Shown: positions 29,829 through 41,470, numbered from the stretch's first letter. The stretch: DNA of 64,000 nucleotides from Branchipolynoe longqiensis (GCA_030323885.1 CM059189.1:42995428-43059427), one strand, 5' to 3'. Notes: generated by a model from the letters alone, not told the origin. Translations and numbers: made by a program.

Positions 29829-30184
29829 AAAGCTGCATAGTCCGATGGTTTTGAGTTTCTGTAATTTTTCTGAGATAAATATACTAAATTGATCGTTATA
29901 ATCTACCATACTTTAGTCTGAAGTAACTTTTATTTTAAATGGCTAACTTCTGAGATATTTGAAGTGCAAACATGTAAGATTAGTTTTGGCAAGTATGCCA
30001 AAACTCACGCTCCATAGGCTTCTGCAGTAACAGGTTCTATTGAATTGGCTTGGTATTCCCTTCTATGTGGCAAAAAAGTCTTAATAAGTGAACCAGTATC
30101 TATATTAGATATGTAGAATCAATTCTAGATAATTGTTTTGTTTTTGAAAATTTGATGCTTGATCGGACTATGAGGCTTTAACAT
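29829..30184 (-). mobile_element. TTAA-type MITE, near full length
   Basis: On + it begins TTAAAGCTGCATAGTCCGATG and ends GGACTATGAGGCTTTAA, with TTAA at both edges. The central palindrome reads TTTTGGCAAGTATGCCAAAA. The minus orientation is judged from the order of core words (ACCTGTTACTGCAGAAGCCT). Confidence 0.85.
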
Positions 30185-30884
30185 TCTGCTTAACTGATTT
30201 ATACCAACATCTTAAATGTCATTAAACTATCCCCTACTATGCGTATTGAAAGCATGCACATATATTAATACAGTCAGCCTTCATTAAGCTGGGCAACCTT
30301 GTTCCCAACACCCGCTGTCTGCTCTTTGTGGGGCAATCTACGATTTATGTTTTTGTTAAAAAAAATATCTATGACGTAAAAACCCCACAAACAATCTAAT
30401 TCTATGTATTTTTCCATTTACTACCTAATATAATCACAAGGTTTAACCCTGTCCCATGTACTTCATGATGGCCAGTGTTGATTGGGTTGGTGGCCAGCCA
30501 GAGTTGGGTGGGGGGGGGGGGAGATTTCTATTAATAAAAAAAGAAGAAGGGAATTCTCTCGTAGTCTTCGCATTGGCAGGGAATTGTGGGGAAAATGCAA
30601 AAGGTGGGTTTCATCTGTACTCTCCAAGAACTGACCTGGCTTCATTCCTCTATTATCGCCCACCTCACCTTCCATCTCCGCTTTAAATAAAATTATAAAT
30701 ATTTTTACATTAAAAACAAATCTGAGATTACTTTAACCCTTGATTTATATTTTTATCGGCTAGTAAGATTTCCGGATTAACCTCGACTAGATAATGCGAT
30801 GGTTCACTAAAAATAAGGTCATACACTCCATGATTGACATGGGTCGAATTAAATGCAGGTCGACTGTGCACCATCCGAGATAGA
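30185..30884. other. Spacer upstream of PAH, nothing recognised
   Basis: AT-rich with a G-run at 30510-30521. A short frame at 30456-30686 resembles no family. Confidence 0.4.
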
Positions 30885-31149
30885 ACATCATGACGTCACA
30901 ACGAACGGTTACCAGTCAGCGCTCGCCGAGTTGGGGAGAATTTGGAAACGAGGCAGAACCGCTGAAGCAGCGTCTCCAACACAACTGCTGCCCACTGCCT
31001 GCAGCACACATACACATACACACGCTCTACTTGTTAGCCAGCCAGCCAGCTGTTGACAATCAATACCAGCACCAACAAGCCAAGCACCAGCACACACTGA
31101 GATTTTACTGACCGAGCCGACGACAGCGTCTACTCACGGAGCAGTCGAC
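30885..31149 (+). promoter_or_regulatory. Presumed PAH promoter and 5' untranslated region
   Basis: Directly upstream of the PAH initiator. Contains a full CRE-like TGACGTCA at 30891-30898, but no clear TATA box. A CACATACACATACACACGC stretch and short CAGCCAGCCAGC repeats follow. The transcription start cannot be set by eye. TGACGTCA also occurs in unrelated repeats of the window (22400, 29471), so its significance is uncertain. Confidence 0.4.
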
Positions 31150-31203
31150 ATGGATGCGGAGATCAAAGCAAAGCGGCAGAAGATGGACGAGAATGGGGAC
31201 CAG
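31150..31203 (+). CDS. PAH: PAH exon 1 (residues 1-18)
   Basis: Phenylalanine hydroxylase, the cytosolic iron- and tetrahydrobiopterin-dependent enzyme turning phenylalanine into tyrosine. ATG in the context GTCGACATGG opens an 18-codon exon, MDAEIKAKRQKMDENGDQ, ending in CAG before GTGAGT (31204), phase 0. Human PAH exon 1 is similar in size (20 codons). The regulatory Arg-x-x-Ser phosphorylation site of the mammalian N-terminus is not present. The next exon is 12.5 kb away, so this assignment rests on start context, donor site, phase and composition. Confidence 0.7.
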
Positions 31204-31417
31204 GTGAGTCGCCAAGTGGGCTGTGGTGCGCACATGAGTTTGGACATGGCTGATTCCTGAGGAAATGTGCTACATTGCTAGCTACTTGCCTGCCTGGTCA
31301 ATGCAGCTATGACTAGTATCAGTCTTCCACATTACATATGTAGACACTTTAAATCAGTGGTCAGTCGTGAATATTGATACTTTGCTTATTGTCTATATAT
31401 ATACACATGAGTCCGGA

Positions 31418-31873
31418 TCACGAAAAGAGGCCAATTGGGGAAAGTTGTCGGCGTCGAGCATGGATGTCGGCGTCGATCGGTATAATTATAATTTAGCATT
31501 GACAGAGGTGTTGGAAAGTCCTTAAATTGATCCTGAATGTAAAGGTCGAGAAAGTACAACAACCTTATTTGTTTCTAGGATAATTTAATATAAAATAAAG
31601 AAATGCACTACACTTTAAGAATTGCGACGCCGATGTCTGTTAAAGTTGTCGGTGTCGATCATTGGATGTCGGCGTCGATCGGTATAATTATAGTTTAGCA
31701 TTGACAGAGGTGTTGGAAAGTCCTTAAATTTATCCTGAATGTAAAGGTCGAGAAAATGCAGCAACCTTATTTGTTTCTAGGATAATTCAATATGAAACAA
31801 AGAAATGCACTACACTTTTAAGAATTGTGACGTCGACATATTCAGTTGACCACCGATTGGCCCATTTTCGTGA
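31418..31873. mobile_element. MITE with TCACGAAAA-GGCCAAT ends and internal 201-bp duplication (PAH intron 1)
   Basis: The left end TCACGAAAAGAGGCCAATTG and the inverted right end CGATTGGCCCATTTTCGTGA match over 20 bp with three mismatches. The interior is two copies of a 201-bp unit starting AAAGTTGTCGG (31441 and 31642), rich in GTCGGCGTCGATCGGTATAA. Confidence 0.8.
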
Positions 31874-31899
31874 GGCTGAATCATATATATATGTAACGA

Positions 31900-32590
31900 A
31901 GGAGGCTAGAAGTCGGATGTTGAGTTAAGCATAAGGGCGACATAATTTATTCTTAACACAGTCTTGATAATGCATGAACCATTAGCATAATATAATCTCT
32001 AGATGACCAATCATCGTCAATAGTATTTCGTCAATAATCAGAGTAATAATCAATATGATAACACCAGACATATTGAAACAATAATCACATCAAATGACAT
32101 CTGGCTGGGCCACTGCCCTACCGTAAAAAAAACAAAAACACACAGGTTGTTGCTCGGAGTGCAGCTGGCAAGCAAGTGGTGAGTCCAGTGCACCTTGGGC
32201 AGGCGGGGGGCGTACGCAGATGCAGCGCCGCCAGTTCCCCTGGCATCGAACCCCGGAACCACAAGTGTGGTAATTAGCAGAGAAGTAGTATAGCCGGAGT
32301 CCTTCTGCTTTACATCCGCATACAGGGTCTGTATACGCGCTATATATATATAGTTGTAGCTTTGTTTCGAGTGTAGTGGCAATTGTCATTAGGGCTGGAA
32401 GACCAGTGCATCAGCACTGACAACATTTTATTCAGAGGAATAAAAACACTTGAACGACAACAAAAATGGGCGCAGCCGTTCAGTGTATATATAAGTATAT
32501 ATATGAATACTATTATATATATTATATTTAATTGAAGATATGTACTACTGTGTATATATGTTACATTATATATATTGATATTTGATATCA
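31900..32590. other. PAH intron 1: mixed sequence with a possible tRNA-derived SINE on -
   Basis: At 32130-32330 the minus strand carries a B-box-like GGTTCGATGCCAGGGG following TGGTTCCGG, and could be a tRNA-derived SINE. No second copy is found in the window, so it stays tentative. The remainder is AT-rich. Confidence 0.35.
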
Positions 32591-32900
32591 TATTGTGATA
32601 TATATGAGATGAGATGATATATATTGTGTAGAAAGAGGGACAGGTGGGGGGGGGGGGGGGGGGCAAAAGCAGAGAGCGATAGAGAGAATCAGAGAGAGAG
32701 AAGAAAATGAGAGAGAGAAGCAGAAAGAAACAGAGAGCGAGAAGCAGATAGAGAGGGGTTTGATTGATTGATTGATTGATGGTTGCTTTACGCCGTGTCG
32801 GCAGCATAAACCATATTCACGGCGACTGAGAGAGAGAAGCAGATACAGAAGCAGACATAAGTAGAGAGAGTGGGGAGGGAGGGAAAGAAGCAGAATCCAC
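32585..32900. repeat. Poly-G run and GAGA-type microsatellite (PAH intron 1)
   Basis: G run at about 32645-32663, then AGAGAGAGAAGCAGA-like purine tracts to 32900 with a (TTGA)n stretch at 32760-32780. Frames here are artefacts. Confidence 0.9.
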
Positions 32901-33074
32901 GGGCCTGGTTGTATTAAAGGGCAGTGCCCTTTCACCGGGACTTCATCATTAATATATCAATTACCGCCGCGCACATTCGTGCTACGCACTTTATATGCAC
33001 GTCCACGTTTATTAGGGAGATGCATGCTAGAGTCCAATCGCCCGAGGCCCAAGTACTGCTTGGAGCCGGTAATC

Positions 33075-33490
33075 TATCATCTCTGCGCACCGTGTTCTGC
33101 GCATCGCGCTATGGGCCCTGCGCACCATGCCCTGCGCACTCTGCCCTGCGCACCACGCCCTGCGCACCATGCCCTGTGCACCCTGCCGTGCGCACCACAC
33201 CCTGTGCCCTCTGCCCTGAGCACCATGCCCTGCGCACCACGCCCTGCACACCACGCCCTGTGCACTCTGCCCTGCGCACCACGCCCTGCGCACTCTGCCC
33301 TGCGCACCATGCCCTGCGCACTCTGGCCTGCGCACCCTTCCCTGCACACTCTGCCCTGCGCACCCTGCCGTGCACACCACGCCCTGCGCACCCGGCACAC
33401 CACACCCTGCGCACCACACCCTGCGCACCCTTCCCCACGCACCCTGCCCTGCGCCTTGTGCACACTGCCCTGCGCACCCTACCCTGCGCC
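33075..33490. repeat. TGCGCACC(A/C)(C/T)GCCC minisatellite (PAH intron 1)
   Basis: About 28 tandem copies of a ~14-15-bp unit (CCCTGCGCACCATG / CCCTGCGCACTCTG), open in several frames on both strands, giving Cys/His/Pro/Ala-rich frames of up to 226 codons that are not genes. Confidence 0.9.
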
Positions 33491-33539
33491 TCGCGGGTTT
33501 GTTCGGGAAGCTCTGCCCGGCGATCACCCTCTACCGGGC

Positions 33540-33670
33540 TGGGGCCATATGCACCAATCGGAGTTAGGGCCTTAACCGCGGTTTGGGTATCTCCACACGG
33601 CTAAATGTGGAAAATTGGTATGCGCCAGCGCTAACCGTGGACCGTAGCCTAGGCTAAGCTACCCCAGTTT
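33540..33670. repeat. Short relative of the GGGGCCGTATGCA element
   Basis: GGGGCCATATGCACCAATCG at 33541 and AGCGCTAACCGTGGACCGTA GCCTAGGCTAAGCTACCCC match both terminal regions of the element at 48419-49696, without its 240-bp repeats. Confidence 0.6.
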
Positions 33671-33869
33671 CAAATCCTCCGGTGTGACTGACACTTGTTG
33701 ACACCCGATGGAGGGTAGGTGGGCGCAGGTGGCGCCACCGGTCAAGTGCGGAGTCTTACGTTGAATAACAATGGTAATCAAATAATATAATAATATAATA
33801 TATAATGGAAATAATTCCCATCGTATTTTTATACTCGCATAATACGTTATACATCTCACACATGTATAT

Positions 33870-33966
<97 letters not shown>

Positions 33967-34138
33967 ATATATATGCCTATTTGATATATTGCTGTTGATA
34001 ATAAACTAGATGCCGACCATGTACTCTCGCCTATTGCCTTCCGTGCTTGCTAAATATAACATGCATATATTACATATACATTACATATATATTACATATA
34101 TATTACATAGAAATTACATATATATTACGTATTATGCA

Positions 34139-34174
<36 letters not shown>

Positions 34175-34175
34175 A
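33870..34175. repeat. (TA)n microsatellites
   Basis: Alternating AT runs at 33870-33975 and 34140-34170, with TTACATATATA words between them. Confidence 0.95.
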
Positions 34176-34512
34176 ATTCATACATGGATATCTGCATGAA
34201 TAAAGATAGAATACATACTCTTACATACATATCACCCATACATTGCATACACAGATGTGTCCATGCACATTAAGCCACTGGTGCGACTTTGACTTCACAC
34301 GTTTAGAGCGAGACACATAGTTGATTGAGTGCTTTTACATTCTCTGTGAAAGCGATGACCTGATAATAATATGACAGAATAAGGAGGGAGAGAGAAGAAG
34401 AAGAAGAAGAAACAAAAGTGTGCTGTTTACAGTTAACAGATGAGGTCGTATGCTAGCAGTTACCATCAACATTCCAGTACGAGCATTAGGGACAGGTGGC
34501 ACGCAATACATA

Positions 34513-34728
34513 TACAGTAAAACCTCTCTAAATCGACCGACCGTGGGACCCACTATAAGTGGTCCCTTTAGGGAGGTGGTCGGTTTAGAGAGTTAGAATA
34601 TCCTTACAATGGTATTGTTGTGACCCAAATAAAGCGATCGATATCAAATATCATATCATATATGTATGAATGTATACGCTGGGAGTGGTCGATCTACGGA
34701 GGGGTCGGTATAGCGAGGTTTTACTGTA
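34513..34728. mobile_element. MITE with ACAGTAAAACCTCTCTAAATCGACC ends, copy 1
   Basis: Starts TACAGTAAAACCTCTCTAAA TCG, ends CGGTATAGCGAGGTTTTACT GTA; TA at both edges fits a Tc1/mariner-type TA target. Shared core words GGTCCCTTTAGGGAGGTGGT and CCCAAATAAAGCGATCGATA. Copies also at 45566 and 49806. Confidence 0.85.
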
Positions 34729-34899
34729 ACTCACCTTATCGAGCGGTGTGAATAGGGAGAGCATGGCAGGTGAAGCTGTGTATAGTCGGGGGCGCCAAGT
34801 GTCATCAAAACACCTGACCCGACGCGGACAACGGGGCCAGTGGTTCGGGAACACGGCATTCTCTATGTCGGCGTGACGTCACAGCCCGGCCAAACCACT

Positions 34900-35125
34900 C
34901 GCGAAGGGTAAAACAACGCAGTAATTTGTGCTGCAGCAATGCTATGTCTATGCCGAGCATTTATTTTTGCAAAATAAATTAAAAACCTTTCATTGCGTGG
35001 ATTAAAAATATCTGAATGCGCATTTGAAGAGGAAGATCTGAAGTATTTAATTTAACCAAAGAGCAATTTTCTCTGAAAGGATTAAAAACAGAGATAATAG
35101 TGAAAGTTGGGATATTCTGAGTGTC
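34900..35125. repeat. Single arm of the 28.9-kb foldback element
   Basis: From CTCGCGAAGGGTAAAACAAC to AGTGAAAGTTGGGATATTC, matching 29165-29355, ending with a diverged GTGGCAGCTG. It lies in PAH intron 1. Confidence 0.8.
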
Positions 35126-35361
35126 AGTGCCAGTGGCAGCTGTACCGGATTACGCCCTCAAAAACTATTTTTGCCAAATAAATTCAAGAACGTTCAATTG
35201 GCTGATAAAACAAAAGCTGAATGTGAACTCAGGTCAAATACATGTGAAGCCCTGTATTTATTTGACACACAGTGGGAAAGGGTTGAGTTTCAGGGATGCA
35301 AATAGAAGCAAATAAGATTTATATTGCGATATTCCTTAATACTATTTATATTACAACATGC

Positions 35362-35722
35362 CTTAAAGCTGCATAGTCTGATGAAATATCAAATTTTCAA
35401 AATCAAACCAATTATCTAGATTTGATTCTACATATCTAACTTAGATACTGAGGCACTTATTAAGCATTTGTTTCTGCGTAGAAGGCATCACTGAGTCAAT
35501 TTAACAGAACCTGTTACTGCAAAAGTCTATGGTGTCAGAGATTTGGCAAGCTTGCCAAAACTAATTTTCCATGTTTGCATTCTAAATATCTCAAAAGTTT
35601 ACCATTTAAAATGAAAGTAACTTTGAACTAATGTAAAGTAGATACTAGTGATAGAAATAATATATTTACCTCAGAAAAAAATACAGAAATTCTAAACCAT
35701 CGGACTATGCAACTTTAATAAG
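35362..35722 (+). mobile_element. TTAA-type MITE, near full length (PAH intron 1)
   Basis: TTAAAGCTGCATAGTCTGATG at 35362 and CATCGGACTATGCAACTTTAA at 35702-35722; TTAA at both edges. The central palindrome is ATTTGGCAAGCTTGCCAAAA. Confidence 0.9.
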
Positions 35723-35938
35723 ATTTATATTACAGTGTGATTTATGTACATTACATTTACAGGATGGAAGTGGAAAACAAATAGAAATTACTGGGGAACA
35801 AACTAGCCATCACAGCGTTCGTTATTACATATATATATGAATGCACACTGTCACAAGTGGGTAAAAAACTAAACTCGCCAACTTCAATTTTCTATAAAGT
35901 GACTCCCGAAAAAAGTTACCAATAAGTTACCAACCTCC

Positions 35939-36356
35939 TAGCTAAAAGATTCACCCCGTACTTACAGTACAGGGGTGAATGACAACATAGGCTAAATACG
36001 GGCGAAAATAGTTTTAGTATGGAACGGGAAGTAGAATGCCTGGCACCAGTTTCGAATGGTTACTTATATCAACACAGAGTTGGTGAAATGCGAGAGAATG
36101 CAAAAGGACAAGATGGCGGCCAGAGAATGCCGTCGATTTCACTTTTAAATTGCATTAAAGTATATGTTTTATTATATTTTCCAACTCAAAAGTAGCGGGT
36201 AAATATGAAGACGTACATAAAGAATACATTGTGCTTCTTAAATTAAGAATTTACCAGCTCAGTTAATTAACCCAGCATGTCGAAATTCTTCGCCAGCTTT
36301 TCTAATGGGTTGGTTTTCACCCGTGTACTGGAAGTACAGGGTGAATCTTTTATCTA
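35939..36356. mobile_element. MULE-like MITE, copy 1, 9-bp target duplication CCAACCTCC
   Basis: The ends TAGCTAAAAGATTCACCCC and GGGTGAATCTTTTATCTA are inverted repeats. The flanks CCAACCTCC at 35930-35938 and 36357-36365 are identical. 418 bp, non-coding, with conserved interior ACAAGATGGCGGCCAGAGAA TGCC. The 9-bp duplication is typical of Mutator-like elements. Confidence 0.9.
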
Positions 36357-36659
36357 CCAACCTCCCAGATAGAATTCCACGGGAAGAGGTATTGGACTTA
36401 GATAGTGGTCATGGCAACCAGGAAGAAACAGGCATACATGGCATGAAGAATAGCTGAGGAGTTCAAAAGAAAGCTGCAAATGTTCGGGAAATTTGGGAAA
36501 TTTGTCATCTTTCATATTTAGAGTTTAGAGTTTATAGTGAAATAAACCTGGGTTACAACGGGAGCGGGAGTATTACAAAAACCAACTTATGCATGGCATA
36601 GTTCAACAATCATTGCAAATGCAAGCTTAGTACTCGCTTCTAAATTTGAAAACGGACAC

Positions 36660-37025
36660 AATGGCTGAATCAGTAAGCGCATTGGCTGGTTTCCCTGTAG
36701 AAGGTTGTAGGTTCACACCCTGGCTGAGTCAAACTAATCGCTTACAAAATTTATGCTTGTCACTACCTAACCTGGTGCTCGGCAAAACTAGAATATAATG
36801 AGGCAATCACTGGTTTGCTCAGCATCAGGATAATGTGAATGAGTGGGATATCAGGTCATGGTACTGACAGTCTGGTCATGGTGCTTGCTGACACTAGTAA
36901 CAGCCTGGTCTCCCACTAGGGTACCACTACAAAGTTGCCATGCCATGAGTGTGCGCTGTCATAAATCAGTACCCATCTTGATATGACCTTACATGTTGCC
37001 AGGGTGTAAAACCCAAACAAACAAA
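36660..37025 (+). mobile_element. SINE family A, full length (PAH intron 1)
   Basis: Head GGCTGAATCAGTAAGCGCATTG, GGTAGTGACAAG-type body, tail CTTGATATGACCTTACATGT and (CAAA)n at 37010-37035. Confidence 0.85.
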
Positions 37026-37486
37026 CAAACAAACAGCGCAAAGCTGGTTGACAACCTGAGGTTCAGCCTTCTTCCTGTGGAAATGTCCGTTATGGGGGCA
37101 CTCCAAACATGAAGAGCATTTACAACAACCTCTCCGCAGGCTATTGACAGGACCAAGTTCTTGACAGTAGGTGCTCTACATTTGTGAACAGCTCTGTCAA
37201 GGATGCTTCGTCGCCGTTTCCATTTTGACAACGCAAAATGACATTTTAATGCGCATTGAAAGATAGCAAGCGATATCTGATCTATCTCTCCACCATTGTT
37301 ATCTTTAAGTCGCATATATAGTCCGATGATTTTGAGTTTCTGTCATTTTTCTGAGATAAATATATTAGATTGATCGTTATAATCTAATTTACTTTAGATT
37401 GAAGTAACCTTTAGTTTAAATGGGTAACTTTTGGGATATTTGAAGTGTAAACATGTCAAATTAGTTTCGGCAAGCATGCCAAAACT

Positions 37487-38254
37487 TAGATAAAAGATTC
37501 ACCCGGTACTTGTAGTACACAGGTGAACGACAATGTAGTGTAAATACAGGCGAAAATAGCTTTAGTATGGAACAGGAAGTACAATGCCTGGCTCCAGTGT
37601 CAAATGGTTACTTATATCTGCACAGAGTTCGTGAAATGGGAGAAAATGCAAAAAGACAAGATGGCGGCCATAGAATGCCATCGATTTCACTTTTAAATCT
37701 TATTAAACTAGATGTTTTATTATATTTTTCAACTCAAAGGTAGGGAGGAAATATGAAGACATATACAAAGAATAATGGCCGAATGAGTTAGAGCGTCCGT
37801 CTCCCATGCTGGTAGATCGTGGGGTCGTGGGTTCGAGTCCCGGTCGAGTGAAACCAATGACTTTAAAATTGATACTTGTCGCTTCCTAGCCAGGCGCTCG
37901 GCATTATTAGGATAGGGCAAGGACTGGTGTGCTCAGTGTCAGGATAATGTGACTGAGTGGGATACCAGGTCATGGTGCCGGTGGCCTGGTTTCCCAGTGG
38001 GACAGCACTATAAAGTCGCCATGAGTGCGCACTGTCACAAGTCGGTACCCGTCCTGATATGACCTTAGATGTTGCTAGGACGTAAAACAACAACAAACAA
38101 ACAACAAACAAACAACAAAGAATAAATGTTGCTTCTTAGATTGTGAAATTAGGCTCTCATAAAGACTCATTTCATTAACCCGATTTTTCGACCATTTTTA
38201 TATAAGCCTGGTCTTCACCCGTGTACTGCGAGTACCTGGTGAATCCTTTATCTA
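37487..38254. mobile_element. MULE-like MITE, copy 2, 9-bp target duplication GCCAAAACT, carrying a SINE
   Basis: The ends TAGATAAAAGATTCACCC and GGTGAATCCTTTATCTA lie in 41-bp arms with six mismatches. GCCAAAACT stands at 37478-37486 and 38255-38263. A family A SINE has inserted inside. Confidence 0.95.
37775..38115 (+). mobile_element. SINE family A, full length with 9-bp target duplication
   Basis: tRNA-like head TGGCCGAATGAGTTAGAGCG and GTGGGTTCGAGTCCCGGTCG (A and B box regions), full body, tail of CAACAAACAAAC. Flanked by CAAAGAATA at 37766-37774 and 38116-38124. This is the best-preserved copy of the family in the window. Confidence 0.95.
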
Positions 38255-38367
38255 GCCAAAACTCTGCTACCATAGGCCTTAGCAGTAACAGGTTCTATTA
38301 AATTGCACCAGTATCCCTTTCTTTTTGGCGACAAATGCTAAATAAGTGCACCAGTATCTAAGTTATA

Positions 38368-38544
38368 CATATATATACATATATACATATACATATATAC
38401 ACATATATATACATTTATATATAAACATATATACATATATAGACATATATACACATATATACATATATATATACATATATACACATATATACACATAAAT
38501 ACATACACACACATATATACATTTACATACATTTATATGTACAA

Positions 38545-38575
<31 letters not shown>

Positions 38576-38605
38576 CATATATACATATATACATATATAT
38601 AAAGA
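38368..38605. repeat. (ATATAC)n microsatellite
   Basis: About 235 bp of ATATACATATAT-type repeats; all frames in it are artefacts. Confidence 0.95.
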
Positions 38606-38948
38606 ATTAAAATAGTGTAAAAGAAAAATCACTATCGAAATTTGAAATAGTGAACTGCACTTCCCTAAATATTTCAGATATATTATTAGTTACTTTGTGA
38701 ATCAAAGAACGATTACATTCAGAATTGGGTATATGGCTGGGATAGTCGTCGATTAATGTCGTCCTTGACAGAGACACTAGAACATAGAAGAGGTTCATTG
38801 GTCAAGATAGCTTCCACTCCTTCAATGTCAAATATATTGACAAATGTATATTTTCTGACTACATCGACAACTAGTTACCATCCCGATCATTAGTGACATG
38901 CGCATATATACATACATATATGATATGGTATTTGATATATAACTGTAT

Positions 38949-39445
38949 ACAGTACAACCCCGTTAAACCAAGCTCGGTTAAACCAAACGATCAGTTAATC
39001 CAAACTTTTTTCGGCGGCCCGCAAAATACTACCATTTATCATATAAAAAAGTTGGTTAAACCAAAGTCAGTTAATCTAAAGTATCGTTTAATCCAAACAA
39101 AATTGTCGGCCCAGGTCACTTCCGGTACAGTAAAACCAAACTTTCATATGGTTTTAAGGTCATCTGAGACTTTTTGATAGGATAAATGGTAGTATTTTGC
39201 CAGGTTGGCGAAAAAGTTTGGATTAACCGATCGTTTGATTTAACCGAGGTTGGTTTAATGGGGTTAAACTGTATATACATAAAAAACAATAATCATAGTG
39301 TCCACATACATTGTACATTCATAATGCACCCCCGTTTTTGCCAAAGCCAAGTCAAAGTCAAAACTCGGTTAAACCAATGATCGGTTAATCCAAACAAATT
39401 TCTAGGGACCGTTCAAGTTTGGTTTAATGGGGTTATACTGTATCA
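38949..39445. mobile_element. Palindromic MITE with CCCCGTTAAACCAAGCTCGG ends, intact arrangement plus a further end
   Basis: Starts ACAGTACAACCCCGTTAAACC; a right end, GGTTGGTTTAATGGGGTTAA ACTGT, closes at 39272. A second right half ends GTTTGGTTTAATGGGGTTAT ACTGTA at 39442. TTAA at 39071-39074 is the empty version of the site filled at 25037-26247. Confidence 0.8.
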
Positions 39446-39544
39446 GCATATATGCCACTGTTGGTATATATGCCACTAAGGTATGCATATACATATATAT
39501 AGAGCTGCAGTTATCTGCATAGAGAATTACTTATGTTTACATTA

Positions 39545-39925
39545 CAAAATAGATGATGATGGCAAGTATTGATGATGACGATGATCATGATTGGTAATTA
39601 TGATTATGGTAAGGATGCAAACTATGATGACTATGATTATTGTGGTGATGATGGATGATGGTTCTGGCAATGATGATTATGATGATTATGATGATGATGG
39701 CTACGGTGACTGATTAGTTTAATGATTAGATGACATTGGTGATAATGATGTTTATGATTAACATGGTGATATTTATAATGATGACGGTGGTGGTGATGGC
39801 GGTGATGATGACGATGACTATGGTTATTGTGATGGTTATGATTGTTGTGGTAATGGTGATAGTGATGGTGATGATGATCACTATGATGATGACTATGATG
39901 ATGATGGTGATAGTTCTTTTGGTGT
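39545..39925. repeat. GATGAT-type microsatellite
   Basis: Runs of GATGAT/GGTGAT trinucleotides; frames are Met/Val-rich artefacts. Confidence 0.95.
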
Positions 39926-40075
39926 TTTTTTTTTAAACAACATACGTTGATGGTGAAATCCTGAGTACCACATCATGGTTCTACAATAATGGACGGACCT
40001 TTGATTGCAGCTTACATTATTACCTATTTCAATATGATTGATTCTCTTTGTTGTTGTGAACTATAAAGCCTATGT

Positions 40076-40840
40076 CATGGGGGGTGATGAAAATGGGAAA
40101 TTTTGCGCCGAGAGCAAGACTCGAACCCACATCTCTTTGCATTCCGGGCCGGAGTGCTAACCATTACACCACCTAGGCTCCCTGATATCACCACACTACC
40201 CACGCCTACCTGTCTATGCGGCTCCTTGCCTGAGAGGTCAATGCAGACCACTACAGTACTAACACATACATACACAGGGTAGGTTCAACAACCATACAGC
40301 GCAAAGCTTGTACAGGATCCTGGTCATGGCACCAGTGTCATGGGGGTGATGAAAATGGGAAATATTGCGCCAAGAGCGGGACTCGAACCCACATCTCTTT
40401 GCATTCCGGGCCGGAGTGCTAATCATTACACCACCTAGACTCCCTGATATCACCACACTACCCACGCCTACCTGTCTATGTGGTTACTTGCCTGAGAGGT
40501 CAGTGCAGACCACTACACTCGTCCCCCTGGAATTGTAAGTCTTTTAATGCTTACAATTACATACACACAGGCAATGTACTAACACATACATACACAGGGT
40601 AGGTTCAACAACCATACAGCGCAAAGCTTGTACAGGATCCTGGTCATGGAACCAGTTTTGTGGGGGTGATGAAAATGGGAAATATTGTGCCTTGAGCGGG
40701 ACTCGAACCCACATCTCTTTGCATTCCGGGCCGGAATGCTAACCATTACACCACCTAGGCTCTCTGATATCACCACACTACCCACGCCTACATGTCTATG
40801 TGGTTACTTGCCTGAGAGGTCAGTGCAGACCACTACACTC
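40076..40840 (-). repeat. Three tandem copies of tRNA-derived SINE family C with flanks
   Basis: SINE copies at about 40076-40256, 40337-40517 and 40657-40838 on the minus strand. Each has GGTGGTGTAATGRTTAGCAC (A box region) and GTGGGTTCGAGTCCCGCTC (B box region). The intervening flank (ACATACATACACAGGGTAGG TTCAACAACC) is duplicated with them, so the array arose by segmental duplication, not three insertions. Period about 260-320 bp. Confidence 0.85.
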
Positions 40841-41167
40841 ATCTTGGTCGCTTTATTGCAGGGGTCGACCTGAGTGGATTAAACCACAATGACAAAGTTA
40901 CAATTCTCGGTTCATGCTGTTATAAGTGTGTGATAGGATCTGCCTGCACTTACCTGCCATGTGTGCTTTGTATCCTGGTCCCCAACACTCAACAGATTAT
41001 GTGGGTACTCTGCACTGGTGTGTGGGGAGGGGGGGGGGGGCTGTACTGATAAGTCCAATATTCTGTAGTGTGTCTCATTGTGTGATATCTGACAACAATG
41101 GTGAATCAGAACACACCTACATGGGATTAGTGAAGGATTAAGAAATTAATATGATGATTGAAGCGTT

Positions 41168-41470
41168 TGTTTGTTGTTGCTTTACATCCTAGCAACATCT
41201 AAGGTCATATCAGGACGAGTACCGAAGACACTCATGGTGACTTCATAGAGATGCCCCACCAGGAAACCAGGCCACTGACACCATGATCCGATATCCCACA
41301 CAGTCACATTATCCGGATACTGTGGTAACCAGTCCTTGTCCTATCCTATTAATGCCGAGCACCAGGCTAGGTAGCAACAAGTATCAATTTTATGTCACTG
41401 GTTTGACTCGGTCAGATTTCGAACTCTCGACCCTCCGCACGGGAAGCCTGCGGCACCGTGTTCGATAGAT
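41168..41470 (-). mobile_element. SINE family A (PAH intron 1)
   Basis: On +: TTTACATCCTAGCAACATCT AAGGTCATATCAGG at the tail side; head near 41440 (CGAACTCTCGACCCTCC, CACGGGAAGCC). A poly-G run lies upstream at 41027-41040. Confidence 0.85.

Larger units (their letters stand above)
37309..38368 (-). mobile_element. TTAA-type MITE split by a MULE-like MITE
   Basis: The halves 37309-37486 and 38255-38368 together give the family sequence, interrupted within the central palindrome after GCCAAAACT. The inserted element (37487-38254) duplicated those 9 bp. Confidence 0.85.

Noticed and set aside
32924..33604. 226-codon Cys/His/Pro-rich frame and its opposite-strand partners
   Set aside because: Produced by the TGCGCACC minisatellite in PAH intron 1; five overlapping frames are open at once, which argues against selection on any.
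22400..34876. TGACGTCA words as regulatory CRE sites (22400, 29471, 34872)
   Set aside because: These lie in or next to transposable elements and far from a start codon; only the copy at 30891 is placed upstream of a gene and even that is kept at low confidence.
37773..37850. A tRNA gene (A and B boxes, GGTTCGAGTCCC)
   Set aside because: The tRNA-like part continues into a long conserved body and A/C-rich tail and is flanked by a 9-bp duplication; it is a SINE. The same holds for the heads at 40.1-40.8, 47.7-48.1 and 62.2 kb.
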